Assembly (NCBI RefSeq): GCF_011174705.1 | Contig: NZ_JAANIJ010000001.1 | Coordinates: forward strand, 2,976,001 to 3,040,000 | Direction of reading: 5' to 3' | From: Tessaracoccus coleopterorum | Lineage (GTDB): Bacteria > Actinomycetota > Actinomycetes > Propionibacteriales > Propionibacteriaceae | Length of the DNA: 64,000 nt | Shown here: positions 9,287 to 20,018 of the stretch, piece after piece | How positions within the stretch are numbered: position 1 is the stretch's first letter | Layout of the letters: every line of letters starts with the position of its first letter | Notes under the pieces: model-generated | Databases searched by the model: none | The model's input: only the letters and a program-made list of their open reading frames with translations | What the model was told of the DNA's origin: nothing | Program-made: the position numbers and the translations under genes

Positions 9287-12200
9287 ATGCTCGATACCGA
9301 GAACATCAGCGAACCCACACCCGAATCGGGTGAGGCAAAGGCGCCGACGCGTCGCCGCCGCGCCGCCAGCCGCCCCGCCGGCTCCGCTGCTGCCGCGAAG
9401 GTCGGCAAGGCCCAGCCCGTCGAGGAGACCCGGGCCCCCGAGCAGGTTGCCGAAGCCGCTCCCGCGGTGGCCCCCGAGGCCGCTGCCGCGGTGGACCCCG
9501 AGGCCAAGGCCGACGTGACCCCCAAGCGCAGGAAGGCCTCCACGAGGGCCACCGGCACCACCTCCGCGACCCGGCGCCGCAAGGTCGAGGTCGAGACCAC
9601 GGAGCCCGAGGTCGCCGCACCCGAGGCGACCCCCGCCGTGGTCGAGGCGGCGCCCGTGGTCGAGGCGGATGCCCCTGCGATCGAGAAGCCCACGCGCCGC
9701 CGCGCCACCCGGAAGACCGCGGCCCCGGCCGCCGACCAGCCCACGCTCGACGAGTCCGCCGACCAGCAGACACCCGATGGGACACCGGCCGAGGAGAAGC
9801 CCGCGAAGGCCCCGGCCCGCCGCCGCAGCACCAGGGCCAAGGCAGCCCCCGCCGCGCAGGAGGCCGCCCGGCAGAGTCGCACATCGCCGAGGCGCCGGTC
9901 CCCGAGCCCGTAGCCGAGACCCCTTCCGTGGAAACTCCCGCGGAACCCGTGGCAACTCCCGCGGAAGAGGCGCCCGCGCCGGAGCCGGTGAAGGCTCCCG
10001 CGCGTCGCCGTCGCGCCACCCGCCCGGCCGCATCCCCCGAGCCCGTCGAGGCACCGGGGCCGTCGTCCCGGAGCCCGTTCAGGCGGAGGTTGAGACACCT
10101 GCGGTCGCTGAGCCCGTCCAGGCCGAGGAACACGTCGAGGAGGCAGAGGCCGCCCCGCACAGGCCGCCCCGCCCGCCGCCGCAGGGCCACCCGGGCCGCC
10201 GCGGCCCCGACCCACGTGGACGCGCCGGTCGCCGTCGCCCCTGCGGTCGTGGAGGCGACGGAAGAGGTCGCCGCCCCGCAGGCCGACGTCGTCGAGGCTG
10301 AGGCCCCGGCAGCGGAACCGTCCGAGGTCACCGAGGCGCCCGCCCGCGTCGAGCAGGCACGCTCACGCCGCCGCCGCGCCACCCGTGGTGCTGCCGCGCC
10401 CGAGCCGTCAGAGACCGACGACGATCCGATCGGCGCCGCGCTGAAGGCCGCGGAGACCCTCGCCGAGGCTCGCAGGTCCGTGCTCGCCGATCCCTTCATG
10501 ACCAGGGCGGCCCGTGACGCCGAACTCGCCGCGCTCGCCGGTGCCATCGCGGCCGACGAGGGGTCACCGCTCCCGGCCGTAGACGCCGAAGAGGAGACCC
10601 CGTCGACCGACCCGGATGTCGACGCCGACGAGGAAGAGATCGACGAGGAGGACGCCGAGACCTCCGAGGACGGGGAGTCCGACGACAACCGCCCCGCACG
10701 CCGTCGCCGCCGCAGGGCGGACGCCGTCGCCGTCGCGGCGGGCCCCGTGACGACGACTCCGACGACTCCGACGACTCCGACGAATCGGATGAGTCGGATG
10801 ACGAGTCGGCCGATGAGCAGGATGGTGAGTCCTCCGACGACGAGTCCGACGAGGCTGAGTCCGGCGAACCCACTGATGGTGAAGAGTCCGGCTCGACGAC
10901 CCGCCGTCGCCGCCGCCGTCGCCGCAGGGGCGAGTCCGATCGCGAGGGCAGCTCCGACGACGAGGTGACCGGCATCGAGGGCTCGACCCGCATGGAGGCC
11001 AAGCGCCAGCGACGCAAGGAGTCCCGCGCAGCGGGCCGCCGCCGCGCCCCCATCCTCAGCGAGGCAGAGTTCCTGGCCCGCCGCGAGTCGGTCGACCGCA
11101 AGCTCGTCGTCCGCCAGTCGGAGGACTACACGCAGCTGGCGGTGATCGAGGATGACATCCTCGTCGAGCACTACGTGGACAAGGCCTCTGCGACCTCTCT
11201 GATCGGCAACATCTACGTCGGCAAGGTGCAGAATGTGCTCCCGAGCATGGAGGCCGCCTTCATCGACATCGGCCGCGGCCGCAACGCCGTGCTGTATGCC
11301 GGCGAGGTCGACTGGGCCTCGTTCGGGTGGGCGGTGAGCACCGCAAGGTCGAGAACGTGCTCAAGTCGGGCCAGAGCGTCCTGGTGCAGGTCACGAAGGA
11401 CCCGGTCGGCGCCAAGGGTGCGCGGCTCACGTCGCACATCTCGCTGCCCGGCCGCTACATCGTCTACTCGCCGGGTGGCCACCTGAGCGGAATCTCCCGG
11501 AAGCTGCCCGACAATGAGCGGCACCGCCTGCGCAACGTCCTGAGCGGGCTGATCTCCGACAACGAGTCGGTGATCGTGCGCACCGCAGCGGAGGGCGTGG
11601 CCGAGGACGAACTGGTCCGCGACGTGAACCGCCTGAAGGCGCAGTGGGAGGTCATCGAGAAGAAGTCGAAGCAGGGCGGCTCCCCGCAGTCGCTCTACTC
11701 CGAGCCCGACCTGACGCTGCGGATCGTGCGTGACCTGTTCACCGAGGACTTCGGTCACCTCATCGTGCAGGGCAACGGCGCGCAGGACGACGCGTTCGAC
11801 GCGATCTCCGCCTACGTCGGCCACGTCGCTCCGCACCTGTCCGACCGCGTCGAGCGGTTCGAGGTCGAGGAGACCGGCCGGGACCTCTTCGCGAAGTTCC
11901 GCATCGACGAGCAGATCGCCAAGGCGCTCGACCGCAAGGTGTACCTGCCCTCGGGCGGGTCGCTCGTGATCGACCGCACCGAGGCCATGACCGTCATCGA
12001 CGTCAACACCGGCCGGTTCACCGGCTCGGCGGGCAACCTCGAGGCCACCGTCACCAGCAACAACCTGGAGGCGGCCGAGGAGATCGTCCGGCAGCTGCGG
12101 CTGCGCGACCTCGGCGGCATCATCGTGATCGACTTCATCGACATGGTGCTGCCCTCGAACCGTGACCTCCTCCTGCGTCGCCTCGTCGAGTGCCTCGGCC

Positions 12201-12451
12201 GTGACCGGACCCGCCACCAGGTCGCCGAGGTCACCAGCCTCGGCCTGGTGCAGCTGACCCGTAAGCGGATCGGCACCGGCCTGGCGGAGGCGTTCACCGA
12301 GCAGTGCGACCACTGCCACGGCGCCGGGTACCTCCGCTCCGACGAGCCCGTCGAGTCGCAGGCCCCGCCGACGGTGGGGAGCGCAGGGGTGGAAACCGCC
12401 GTCGGCGGAAGTGACCGGTTTGGTCCATCCGCCGTGGGCGGGTTAAGATAA
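9287..12451 (+). CDS. rne: Ribonuclease E/G with long Arg-rich N-terminal extension
   Basis: Endoribonuclease of the RNase E/G family, involved in mRNA decay and rRNA processing. The catalytic part starts near 11100 (RKLVVRQSEDYTQLAVIEDDILVEHYV). An S1-type segment (NIYVGKVQNVLPSMEAAFIDIG) follows, then the DNase-I-like active site with DVNTGRF (about 12000) and VIDFIDM (about 12126), and the zinc-link Cys pair CDHCHGAG (about 12306). Before it lie about 600 residues of Ala/Glu/Pro sequence broken by some eight arginine clusters of the PARRRRATR type and an acidic Asp/Ser stretch. Actinobacterial RNase E often carries such disordered RNA- or protein-binding extensions. Frame breaks occur near 9880, 10060, 10180, 10740 and 11325. 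ATG 9287 follows AAGGAG with good spacing. Confidence 0.92.
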
Positions 12452-12527
12452 TGCGGTTGCCTTCCTCCGGGAGGGCGCCCCGAACAAACCCGGGTCTGAC
12501 CCGGGCACGAACTACGAGGAGATTCCA

Positions 12528-12713
12528 GTGGCTGCCAAGTGTGACGTCTGCGCCAAGGGACCTGGGTTCGGTCACAACGTGCCGTGGTCGAAGAAGAAGA
12601 CCAACCGTCGCTGGAACCCGAACATTCAGCGCGTCCGCGCCACCGTCAACGGTGCGTCGCAGCGCGTCAACGTGTGCACCTCCTGCCTGAAGGCTGGCAA
12701 GGTCTCGCGCTGA
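12528..12713 (+). CDS. rpmB: 50S ribosomal protein L28
   Basis: Intact 61-residue L28 of the large ribosomal subunit. It starts MAAKCDVCAKGPGFG and ends with CTSCLKAGKVSR; the two CxxC pairs make this the zinc-binding form, not the Cys-free paralogue used under zinc starvation. GTG 12528 follows a clear GAGGAG site. Its place directly after RNase E is unusual, because rplU-rpmA is common there in related genomes. The preceding 76 bp hold a CCCGGGT/ACCCGGG hairpin around 12490. A strong terminator follows. Confidence 0.97.
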   Translation: MAAKCDVCAKGPGFGHNVPWSKKKTNRRWNPNIQRVRATVNGASQRVNVCTSCLKAGKVSR

Positions 12714-12735
12714 GTCCCTCAACACCCACGTCGAT

Positions 12736-12775
12736 CCGGCGGTCCGCTCAAGCGGGCCGCCGGTTCTTCGTTTTC
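12736..12775 (+). terminator. Rho-independent terminator after rpmB
   Basis: A 12-bp stem (arms 12736-12747 and 12752-12763, one G-U pair) closes a TCAA loop and runs into TTCTTCGTTTTC. It lies 22 bp after the rpmB stop and separates rne-rpmB from recG. Confidence 0.85.
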
Positions 12776-12827
12776 GGCGCGCGTGCGCGTGGCGCGGCTG
12801 TCGGCGCGGATCGGTAGGGTTGCCGGC

Positions 12828-15027
12828 ATGGCGACCTGGCGCACCCCGATCTACCGTGAACTGTCACGCCGTCTGACCGATGTCGTGGGCGGCAAGACCG
12901 CCGCCGAGTTCGCGAAGCTCGGGATCACCACGGTCGACGACCTGGTGCGGCACGTGCCCGCCGCTACATCTCCGGCACCGAGATGACCTCGTTCGACCAG
13001 TTGCAGGTCGGTGAGGACGTCGCCCTCATCGCCCGGGTGGTGCACTCGGAGGTGAAGCACAGCCGGGGCTCCGGCCGGGTGCAGGCCACCATCACCGACG
13101 GGAACGACTACGTCTCCTTATCGTTCTTCTCCAACCGGGAGCATTACCTCGTCCACTGGGCGGGCCAGCTGAAACCGGGGTCGCGCGGAATCTTCGTGGG
13201 CAGGATCGGCGTCTTCCAGAGCCAGTTCCAGCTCACGCATCCCGACTTCGTGATGCTCGACGGGGCGCGCATCACCGGTGGCAAGAACGCCACCGCGCGA
13301 GCGGCCATGGAGCGCCAGGTGCAGCGCGCGACGCTCGTCGGCCTGTACCCCGCCTCATCCAAGCTGCCCACCTGGGTGATCGCAGAGTCCATCGGGATGG
13401 CGCTGCCCGCCCTGCGCGGCGACACGCTGCCCGAATGGATCGTGGAGCGGGCCGGGGTGCTGCCCTTCGAGCAGGCCCTGACCGCGGTGCACGAGCCGAC
13501 CAACGTTGCGCAGGCCGCCGTCGGCGTCGACCGGCTGCGCTTCGACGAGGCGTTCGGCATCCAGTTGGCCATGGCCACCCGCCGCCGCGAGCTCGCGGGT
13601 CAGAAGGCAACGCCGCGCCCACGCCGCGAGGGCGGCCTCCTCAGCGCCTTCGACGAACGACTCCCCTTCACGCTGACCGCCGGGCAGACCGAGGTCGGCG
13701 AGACGATCTTCGCCGAACTCGAGGGCGGCTCACCCATGAACAGGCTGCTCCAGGGCGAGGTCGGCTCCGGCAAGACCATCGTCGCGCTCCGCGCCATGCT
13801 GGCCACCGTGGACGCCGGTGGGCAGGCGGTGCTGCTCGCACCCACCGAGGTGCTCGCCAAGCAGCACTTCCACACCATCAGCCGGATGATGGGCGACCTG
13901 GGGAGGGCCGCAGTCTGGGGCCCACCCGACGCCACCGGCGTCGTCCTGCTGACCGGAAGCCGGTCGACGGCGGCCCGCCGCGAGGCCCTCAACGACATCG
14001 TCACGGGCGAGGCCGGCATCGTGATCGGCACCCATGCCCTGCTGAGCGACCCGGTCACCTTCTTCGACCTCGGCCTCGTGGTGATCGACGAGCAGCACCG
14101 CTTCGGCGTCGAACAGCGGGCGGCTCTCGCGGCCAAGGCCGAGAACAAACCCCACACGCTGGTGATGACCGCCACCCCGATCCCACGCTCGATCGCGATG
14201 ACCGTCTTCGGTGACCTCGAGGTGAGCGAGCTCCGGGAGCGACCCGCCGGCCGCCAGAGCGTGCAGACCGTCTTCGTCGACACCCTGAAACACCCCACCT
14301 GGGTCGACAGGGCGTGGGAACGCATCCGCGAGGAGGTGTCCGAGGGAAGGCAGGCGTTCGTGGTGTGCCCCGCCATCACCGCCACGCAGGTGGAGGCGGG
14401 CATCGAGGCCGACGGCGAGCGCCAACTGGCCGCCGTCGAGGACCTCGCCCCCAGCTCGCCACCGGCCCGCTGAAGGGCCTCAGGGTCGCGGTCGTGCACG
14501 GCAGACAGAAGGCCGACGAGCGCGACGACGCCATGGCGGCCTTCGTGGAGGGAAAGCTCGACGTCCTGGTCTCCACCACCGTGATCGAGGTCGGAGTCGA
14601 CGTGCCCAACGCGTCGGTGATGGTCGTGATGGACGCCGACCGTTTCGGCATCAGCCAGTTGCACCAGCTGCGTGGCCGCATCGGCCGCGGCGGCCACGCC
14701 GGGCTCTGCCTGCTGCTCGCGCCGATCCGCGACAACGACGATGCCGTCACGAGGCTCACCGAGCTGGCCGCGACCGACGACGGCTTCGCCCTCGCCGAGC
14801 TCGACCTGATGCTGCGCCGCGAGGGGGACGTGCTCGGGGCCAACCAGTCGGGCCGCGGCACCCTGAAGCTGCTGCGGGCCCTCAGCGACGCCGACGTGAT
14901 CCGCGCCGCGAAGGTGCTGGCCGGGGAGGTGCTCGACGACGAGCGCTCGACGTCGGATCCGCTGCTGGCCGATCTGATGACAAAGGCCGAGGAACTCGCG
15001 GCCGGGGAATGGATGGAGAAGTCGTGA
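12828..15027 (+). CDS. recG: ATP-dependent DNA helicase RecG
   Basis: RecG branch-migration helicase, acting on stalled forks and recombination intermediates. The N-terminal OB/wedge part is followed by LQGEVGSGKT (Walker A, about 13750), DEQH (motif II, about 14089), TATPIPR (motif III) and the C-terminal helicase half with RGRIGRGGHAG and the family RREGDVLG. About 733 residues, the usual length. Frame breaks lie near 12960 and 14450. ATG 12828 is seven nt downstream of a TAGGGT box, so translation is probably leaderless. rsmD and coaD follow at short spacing, an arrangement common in actinobacteria. Confidence 0.95.
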
Positions 15028-15043
15028 GCGACGGGGGAGCGCG

Positions 15044-15615
15044 GTGAGCCGCATCATCTCGGGCAGCGCCAAGGGGCGTCGGATCGCGACGCCCAAGGGG
15101 CGCACACGAGGCCCACCACCGACCGCACCCGCGAGGCTCTGTTCTCCTCCCTCGTCAGCTGGTTCGACGCGGCGGGGGCCGAGCCTCACCTCCAGCTTGC
15201 CGGGATCTCGGTGCTCGACCTCTATGCCGGCTCGGGGCGGTGGGGCTGGAGGCGGCGAGCAGGGGCGCGGCGCCGGTGCTGCTGGTGGAGGCCGACCGGC
15301 CCACCGCGCGCCTCATCGAGGCCAACGCGCGCGACCTGGGGCTGCGAGCCGAGGTGCGGGCGGCCGGGCGCAGGCCGTCGCCGCGGGGCCGGGGCGGAGC
15401 TTCGACCTGGTGTTCCTCGATCCGCCCTACGACGTGGCCACCGAGGATGTGGAGGCCCTGCTCGAGGTGCTGGCAGGCACGGCGGTGGCGGCGCGGGGGC
15501 TGGTGGTGGTGGAGCGGTCGTCACGCGACAGGCCCCACGGTGGCCCGCCGCCTTCACCGACACCTGGCAGAAGGCGTACGGCGAGACGACGCTGTACTAC
15601 GGTTCGGTCGACTGA
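15044..15615 (+). CDS. rsmD: 16S rRNA (guanine966-N2)-methyltransferase RsmD
   Basis: SAM-dependent methyltransferase that modifies G966 of 16S rRNA during 30S assembly. Family features are SRIISGSAKGRRI at the N-terminus, the SAM motif LDLYAGSG (about 15210), EAASRGA and the catalytic FLDPPYD (about 15415). About 190 residues. Several frame breaks (about 15105, 15235, 15370 and 15530) lie in G-rich stretches. GTG 15044 follows recG by 16 bp and coaD follows, so the three genes probably form one operon. Confidence 0.9.
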
Positions 15616-15691
15616 CCCGCGACATCGACCCGTCCGCGTGCGTGGCGCCGGCCCACGGTAGCCTCGACGCAACCGCCCGACAGGAGCCACA

Positions 15692-16164
15692 GTGAGAGTC
15701 CTCTGCCCGGATCGTTCGACCCCATCACGGTCGGGCACCTCGACATCATCCGCCGTGCCCACGCACTGTTCGGTGAGGTCGTGGTGGCCATCGGGAACAA
15801 CTCGACCAAGAGCTACCTGTTTGACTTCGACGAGCGCGTGGCGCTCGTGCAGGGCGCCACGTCCGACCTTGACGGCATCACGGTGGAGGCCATGGACGGC
15901 CTGCTCGTCGACTTCTGCCGCGACCGCGGGATCCCTGCGGTCGTGAAGGGGCTCCGCTTCGGCGCCGACTTCGACTACGAGCTGCAGATGGCCCACATGA
16001 ACCAGGAGATGGGCGGTGTCGAGACGGTGCTCCTGCCCGCGGCCCGCGAACATGTGACGCTGTCGTCGACGATCATCCGCCAGGTGGTCCGGCTCGGCGG
16101 AGACGTTTCGCGGTACGTGCCGGACAACGTCGTGGGGGCGCTGGACGCCCGCTTCCCACGCTGA
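15692..16164 (+). CDS. coaD: Phosphopantetheine adenylyltransferase
   Basis: CoaD transfers AMP from ATP to 4'-phosphopantetheine, the penultimate step of coenzyme A synthesis. The N-terminal VLCPGSFDPITVGHLDIIRR contains the TxGH nucleotidyltransferase motif once one G is restored near 15710. KGLRFGADFDYELQMAHMN and the terminal LSSTIIRQV are also diagnostic. About 158 residues, full length. GTG 15692 follows CAGGAG at normal spacing. Confidence 0.95.
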
Positions 16165-16169
16165 GCGAT

Positions 16170-16198
16170 TTGGCCGCCCTGCCGCGGGAAGGTAGAGT
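16170..16198 (+). promoter_or_regulatory. Promoter of the yceD-rpmF-rnc-mutM operon
   Basis: TTGGCC (16170-16175) and TAGAGT (16193-16198) are separated by 17 bp, a good housekeeping-sigma match. This gives a leader of about 45 nt to the GTG at 16250. Confidence 0.6.
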
Positions 16199-16249
16199 TG
16201 GCGGTCGGTCATGACGAGATTCATGGATGGTCTACGAAGGAGATCCGAC

Positions 16250-16809
16250 GTGTCGCCCGTGCAGTCCCACCCCGATCGCCGTTCGCCCCTCGTTCTCGAG
16301 GTGCACGAGCTCGGTCGCAGGGCAGGCGCATTCAAGCGGATCGACACCACGGTGCCTGCGCCTGCCAACCTGGGTATCGACGTGATCGGAGTACCGCAGG
16401 ACTCCGACATCGAGCTTGATCTCATGCTCCAGTCGGTTTCCGAGGGGGTCCTCGTATCGGGAACCGCGAGCGTGCAGCTGCGCGGTGAATGTGCCCGGTG
16501 CCTCGAGATGATCGAGGACGAGGAGACCTTCGACCTGCAGGAGCTCTTCTTCTATCCCGGAAGGGAGATGGAGGAGGACGAGAGCCTCGTCGTGGACGAG
16601 ACCGTCGACCTCGAGGAGGTCCTGCGGGCCGCCGTGGTGCTCGAGTTGCCGTTCACCCCCTGTGCAGGGATGATTGTCTGGGTCTGTGTCCCGAATGCGG
16701 GTTCAGCCTCAACCAGGATCCGGAGCATGGGCACGGCGAGAAGATCGACCCGAGGTGGTCGAAGCTCGCCGAGCTGGGCGGGGACACCCCAACTGACTCT
16801 GAGTCGTAA
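16250..16809 (+). CDS. DUF177 (YceD-like) protein
   Basis: DUF177/YceD family, encoded next to rpmF in most bacteria and linked in other organisms to 23S rRNA or L32-related ribosome maturation. The sequence shows the family core with GECARCLE and a second Cys cluster CRDDCLGLCPECG that probably binds zinc. An acidic segment (EMEEDES) lies between. GTG 16250 is preferred over an in-frame ATG at 16211 because it follows AAGGAG. One frame break at a C run near 16665 lies just before the second Cys cluster. rpmF follows 24 bp later. Confidence 0.88.
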
Positions 16810-16833
16810 GTCGAAAGACATAAGGAGAAGATC

Positions 16834-17025
16834 GTGGCCGTTCCGAAGCGGAAGATGTCGCGCAGCAACACCCGTTCGCGCCGTGCGCAGTGGAAGACGA
16901 CCGTCGTTCCCACCGTGACCTGCGCCAACCCGGCGTGCCGTGAGGCGCACCTCTCGCACACCGCGTGCCCGAGCTGCGGCCAGTACGGTCCCCGCGGGGA
17001 TCGTCGTCAGGTTCTCGAGGCCTGA
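16834..17025 (+). CDS. rpmF: 50S ribosomal protein L32
   Basis: Intact 63-residue L32. It begins [21 protein letters not shown]. The Cys set CANPAC and CPSC forms the zinc-ribbon version. GTG 16834 follows AAGGAG. It sits between yceD and rnc, the classical arrangement. Confidence 0.97.
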   Translation: MAVPKRKMSRSNTRSRRAQWKTTVVPTVTCANPACREAHLSHTACPSCGQYGPRGDRRQVLEA

Positions 17026-17056
17026 TCCGCCTGACCGACATCCGCGGGGTTCGCGG

Positions 17057-17734
17057 GTGAGCAGGCTCCAGGAGCGGCTTTCGGAGCTGGGTGTCGAGGT
17101 TGACGCCCAGCTCTTCGAGCTGTCCTTCACCCACCGCAGCTACGCCTACGAGAACGGTGGGATTCAGTCCAACGAGCGACTGGAGTTTCTCGGCGACGCC
17201 GTGCTGCAGATCGTCGTCACCGAGCACATCTACCGAACGTACCCGGACCTCAGCGAGGGACAGCTCGCCAAACTCCGCGCCAGCGTGGTGAGCTCCTATG
17301 CCCTGGCCGGGGTTGCCCGCAGCCTCGATCTGGGCGAGCACATCCTGCTCGGCAAGGGGAGGTCGCCACGCTCGGCACCGAGAAGACCTCCATCCTGGCC
17401 GACACCATGGAGGCCGTGATCGGCTCCATCCACCTCTCCGCCGGCCCCGACGCCGCCGCCCGGTTCGTGCATCGCATCTTCGACCCCCTGATCGAGGCAT
17501 CCGAGGCCGCCGGCGACTACGCCGACCACAAGACCGTCCTTCAGGAACTGTGTGCCGCACGCGGATGGGGGATCCCCGCTACGACGTCTCCGGCACCGGC
17601 CCCGACCACCAGCGTGAGTTCACTGCGGTGGTCATCGTCGACGAGCGGCCCATGGGGAGGGAATCGCCCCGAGCAAGAAGCGTGCGGAGCAGATCGCGGC
17701 ACGGATCGCCGTCCGGGAGCTCGCGGGTGCCTGA
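17057..17734 (+). CDS. rnc: Ribonuclease III
   Basis: RNase III cleaves double-stranded RNA in rRNA precursors and some mRNAs. The signature [12 protein letters not shown] is present (about 17171-17206), as is the second catalytic helix [11 protein letters not shown]-terminal dsRNA-binding domain ([45 protein letters not shown]) completes about 225 residues. Frame breaks near 17358, 17580 and 17655 are G- or C-run losses. The GTG start is 31 bp after rpmF and the stop overlaps the mutM start. Confidence 0.95.
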
Positions 17735-18567
17735 ACTCCCGAGGTGGAGGTCGTCCGCCGCGGGCTCGAGAATCACGCGCTCGGACGCACCGTCCGTCGC
17801 GTCGGCGTCCTGCACCCGCGCCCCGTCCGCACCCACCCCATCGGCCCGGAGGCGTTCGCCGCCGACCTGACCGGCCGCCGCATCGACGACGTGCGGCGCC
17901 GCGGCAAGTTCATGTGGCTCGTCCTCGGCGACGACGCGCTGGTCGTCCACCTCGGCATGAGCGGGCAGTTCCGCGTCAATCAGCCCCGTGACGAGCTCGT
18001 GCGCAGCACGCGCGTCCTCCTCAACCTCGACGACGACACCCAGCTCCGGTTCGTCGACCAGCGCATGTTCGGCGGCCTGGACCTGAAGCCGGGCCTCGCG
18101 GAGGATCCGGTGCCCCACGTCGCCCTCGACCCGTTCGACCCCGCCTTCGACGAACGGGCGGTCGCGGCGCGGCTCAGGCTCCGCCGCACGGGCGTCAAGC
18201 GGGCGATCCTCGACCAGGGCCTGGTGAGCGGGATCGGCAACATCTACGCGGACGAGGCGCTGTGGCGCGCCCGTATCCACTTCGATCAGCCCGCCAACGA
18301 GCTCGGCCCCCGCAAGGCGGTCGAACTGCTACGTTGCGCCCGCGCCGTCATGGAGGAGGCGCTGGCCCAGGGCGGCACGTCGTTCGACTCGCTGTACGTC
18401 AACGTCAACGGGGAGTCTGGCTACTTCGCCCGCGGTCTCGACGCGTACGGCCGCGAGGGGAGGGCTGCCACCGTTGCGGAACCCCGATCCGGAGGGCGCC
18501 GTTCGACGGCCGGTCGTCGCACTTCTGCCCCCGGTGCCAGCCGGCACGGCGTCAGCGCGTCGCGTGA
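17727..18567 (+). CDS. mutM: Formamidopyrimidine-DNA glycosylase
   Basis: MutM (Fpg) removes 8-oxoguanine and ring-opened purines and nicks the site. The mature N-terminus [14 protein letters not shown] carries the catalytic Pro and Glu; one base must be restored near 17742. The conserved middle [27 protein letters not shown] segment, the Lys of KFMW and a C-terminal zinc finger [10 protein letters not shown]...CPRC are complete. One more frame break lies near 18460. GTG 17727 overlaps the rnc stop, indicating translational coupling. mutM next to rnc and smc is a standard actinobacterial cluster, here interrupted before smc by four genes. Confidence 0.95.
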
Positions 18568-18762
18568 ATGTGGCGGCGGGCACGGCCCCTGCCCGGCTCG
18601 GGCCGGGAGATCGAGCCTGCTGCGTTTGACGAGAACCCGGGTCGCGCCGTGCAGCGGTCGGGTTGAGCGGCTGTCGAGCCGATGGGTCCGTAGACTCCAC
18701 GAAATGAGATCGAGCAGCAGCACGACCATGCGGTTCGGGGACCAGCCGCCAGCGCCAAGCGG

Positions 18763-19955
18763 ATGCGCTCCGTCATGACCGATGGTGACGTGCTGCGGAT
18801 CACTGGCGTCCGCGAGGAATGGGACAGCTTCCGCGTCAACATCGAGGGCGGTGTCTTCGACGCCTCGAAGGTCGCTCCGGGGTGCGCGCGCTCGGGCTGA
18901 TATCGGTCAGGGTGCCGGCCGGGGAACTGGCGAAGGTCGAGGGCCTGGAGAGCCTGATGGTCAACGGGGGATCCGCGGAGAGCATCGACCTCAGCGGTTG
19001 CACGAGTTTGCGCCAACTGATGGTCAGCTCCGTGCGCGGGCTGACAGAGCTGCCTGGCCTCGAGGAGCTGACCACGCTCGAGGAGTTGGACCTCTACGCC
19101 CTACCTCAGGTCCGGTCGTTGCCTCCGCTCGGGCGGCTGACCCGCCTGTGGCGGCTCGACCTCGGCTCGATGAAGGGTCTCACCACCGGACTCTCGCCGT
19201 TCCTGGCCGCGCCGAACCTCCGCGAGGTCCAGCTGGCGTCCACCTTCACGATCGCCCCCGGCGACGCCGAACTGCTGCGCGACCACGCGCGCGTGGACGG
19301 GTTCTCCTGGTGGGACTCCAAGGGCACCCCGCCGATGACGTCGGACGGCTGTACGAGGTGGGTGGCCGCCGGGCGGCCCGGATGCGGAAGTCCGGCCCGC
19401 CCCTGAGGACGAGCTGCCACTGCAGCCCCGGCCGAGCTCGCCCCCGAGCGCATGGTGCTGATCCAGGTGGCGTGCAGCGGAGACCAGGGCTACGGCGCCG
19501 TCTACCCCCTGTGTGATCTCGGCGACGTGTTGCTGGAGGGCGAGCACGACTACGGGCCGGGACTCCGGCTGATCCGCATCACGTTGTGCCAGGGAACCAG
19601 GAGGCCGGACAAGGCCAGGATCAGGCTGCAGCGGGCCAAGGGTGAGCTTGCGATCGAGGTCGCCAGCGAGCTGTCGGAGGATCAGTTCCACCAGGAAGCC
19701 GCGAGCCCCGCGCAGTTCGAGCAGGGTGCGCGGGAAGTCGTGGCGGCTCTGGAGGCCGCCCGGGCACGGGTCGCCAAGGAGTTCCCGGAGTTCGCCGTCG
19801 ACACGCTGCTCGAGCGCCTCCGCGGCGCCAGCCGTCGCCTACCCGCCACACCCGAGGACGTCGCTGGGCTCACCGAAGCCGCCGTGCTGCAGGTCCGGGC
19901 CCTCCGCGTCGCGATGTCCCGCCGGGAGGAGGCAGGCCGTCAGCCGCAGCGCTGA
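18763..19955 (+). CDS. Leucine-rich-repeat-like protein of unknown function
   Basis: I do not recognise a named family. After [21 protein letters not shown] the protein shows a regular leucine pattern of about 23 residues per turn ([58 protein letters not shown]), as in leucine-rich repeats. A second part, readable from about 19440, is mixed and ends in an Ala/Arg/Glu-rich helical stretch. Frame breaks near 18890 and 19340-19450 make it uncertain whether the two parts are one protein. Possible starts are ATG 18763 or 18775; coding-like sequence may extend to an ATG at 18704. There is no signal peptide or membrane segment, so it is probably cytosolic. It sits between mutM and a methyltransferase on the other strand. 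Confidence 0.55.
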
Positions 19956-20018
19956 GTCTCTCCAGGCAGGCCGTGACGGGCAGCCCCTGAAGACATCCCG
20001 GTGTCGGGACGGCCGCGG

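Noticed and set aside
9306..11171. A 621-residue open frame on the minus strand across the RNase E N-terminus
   Set aside because: It is the antisense of Ala/Arg/Glu-rich repeats in high-GC DNA, has low-complexity composition and no family motif; the plus strand has the convincing protein.
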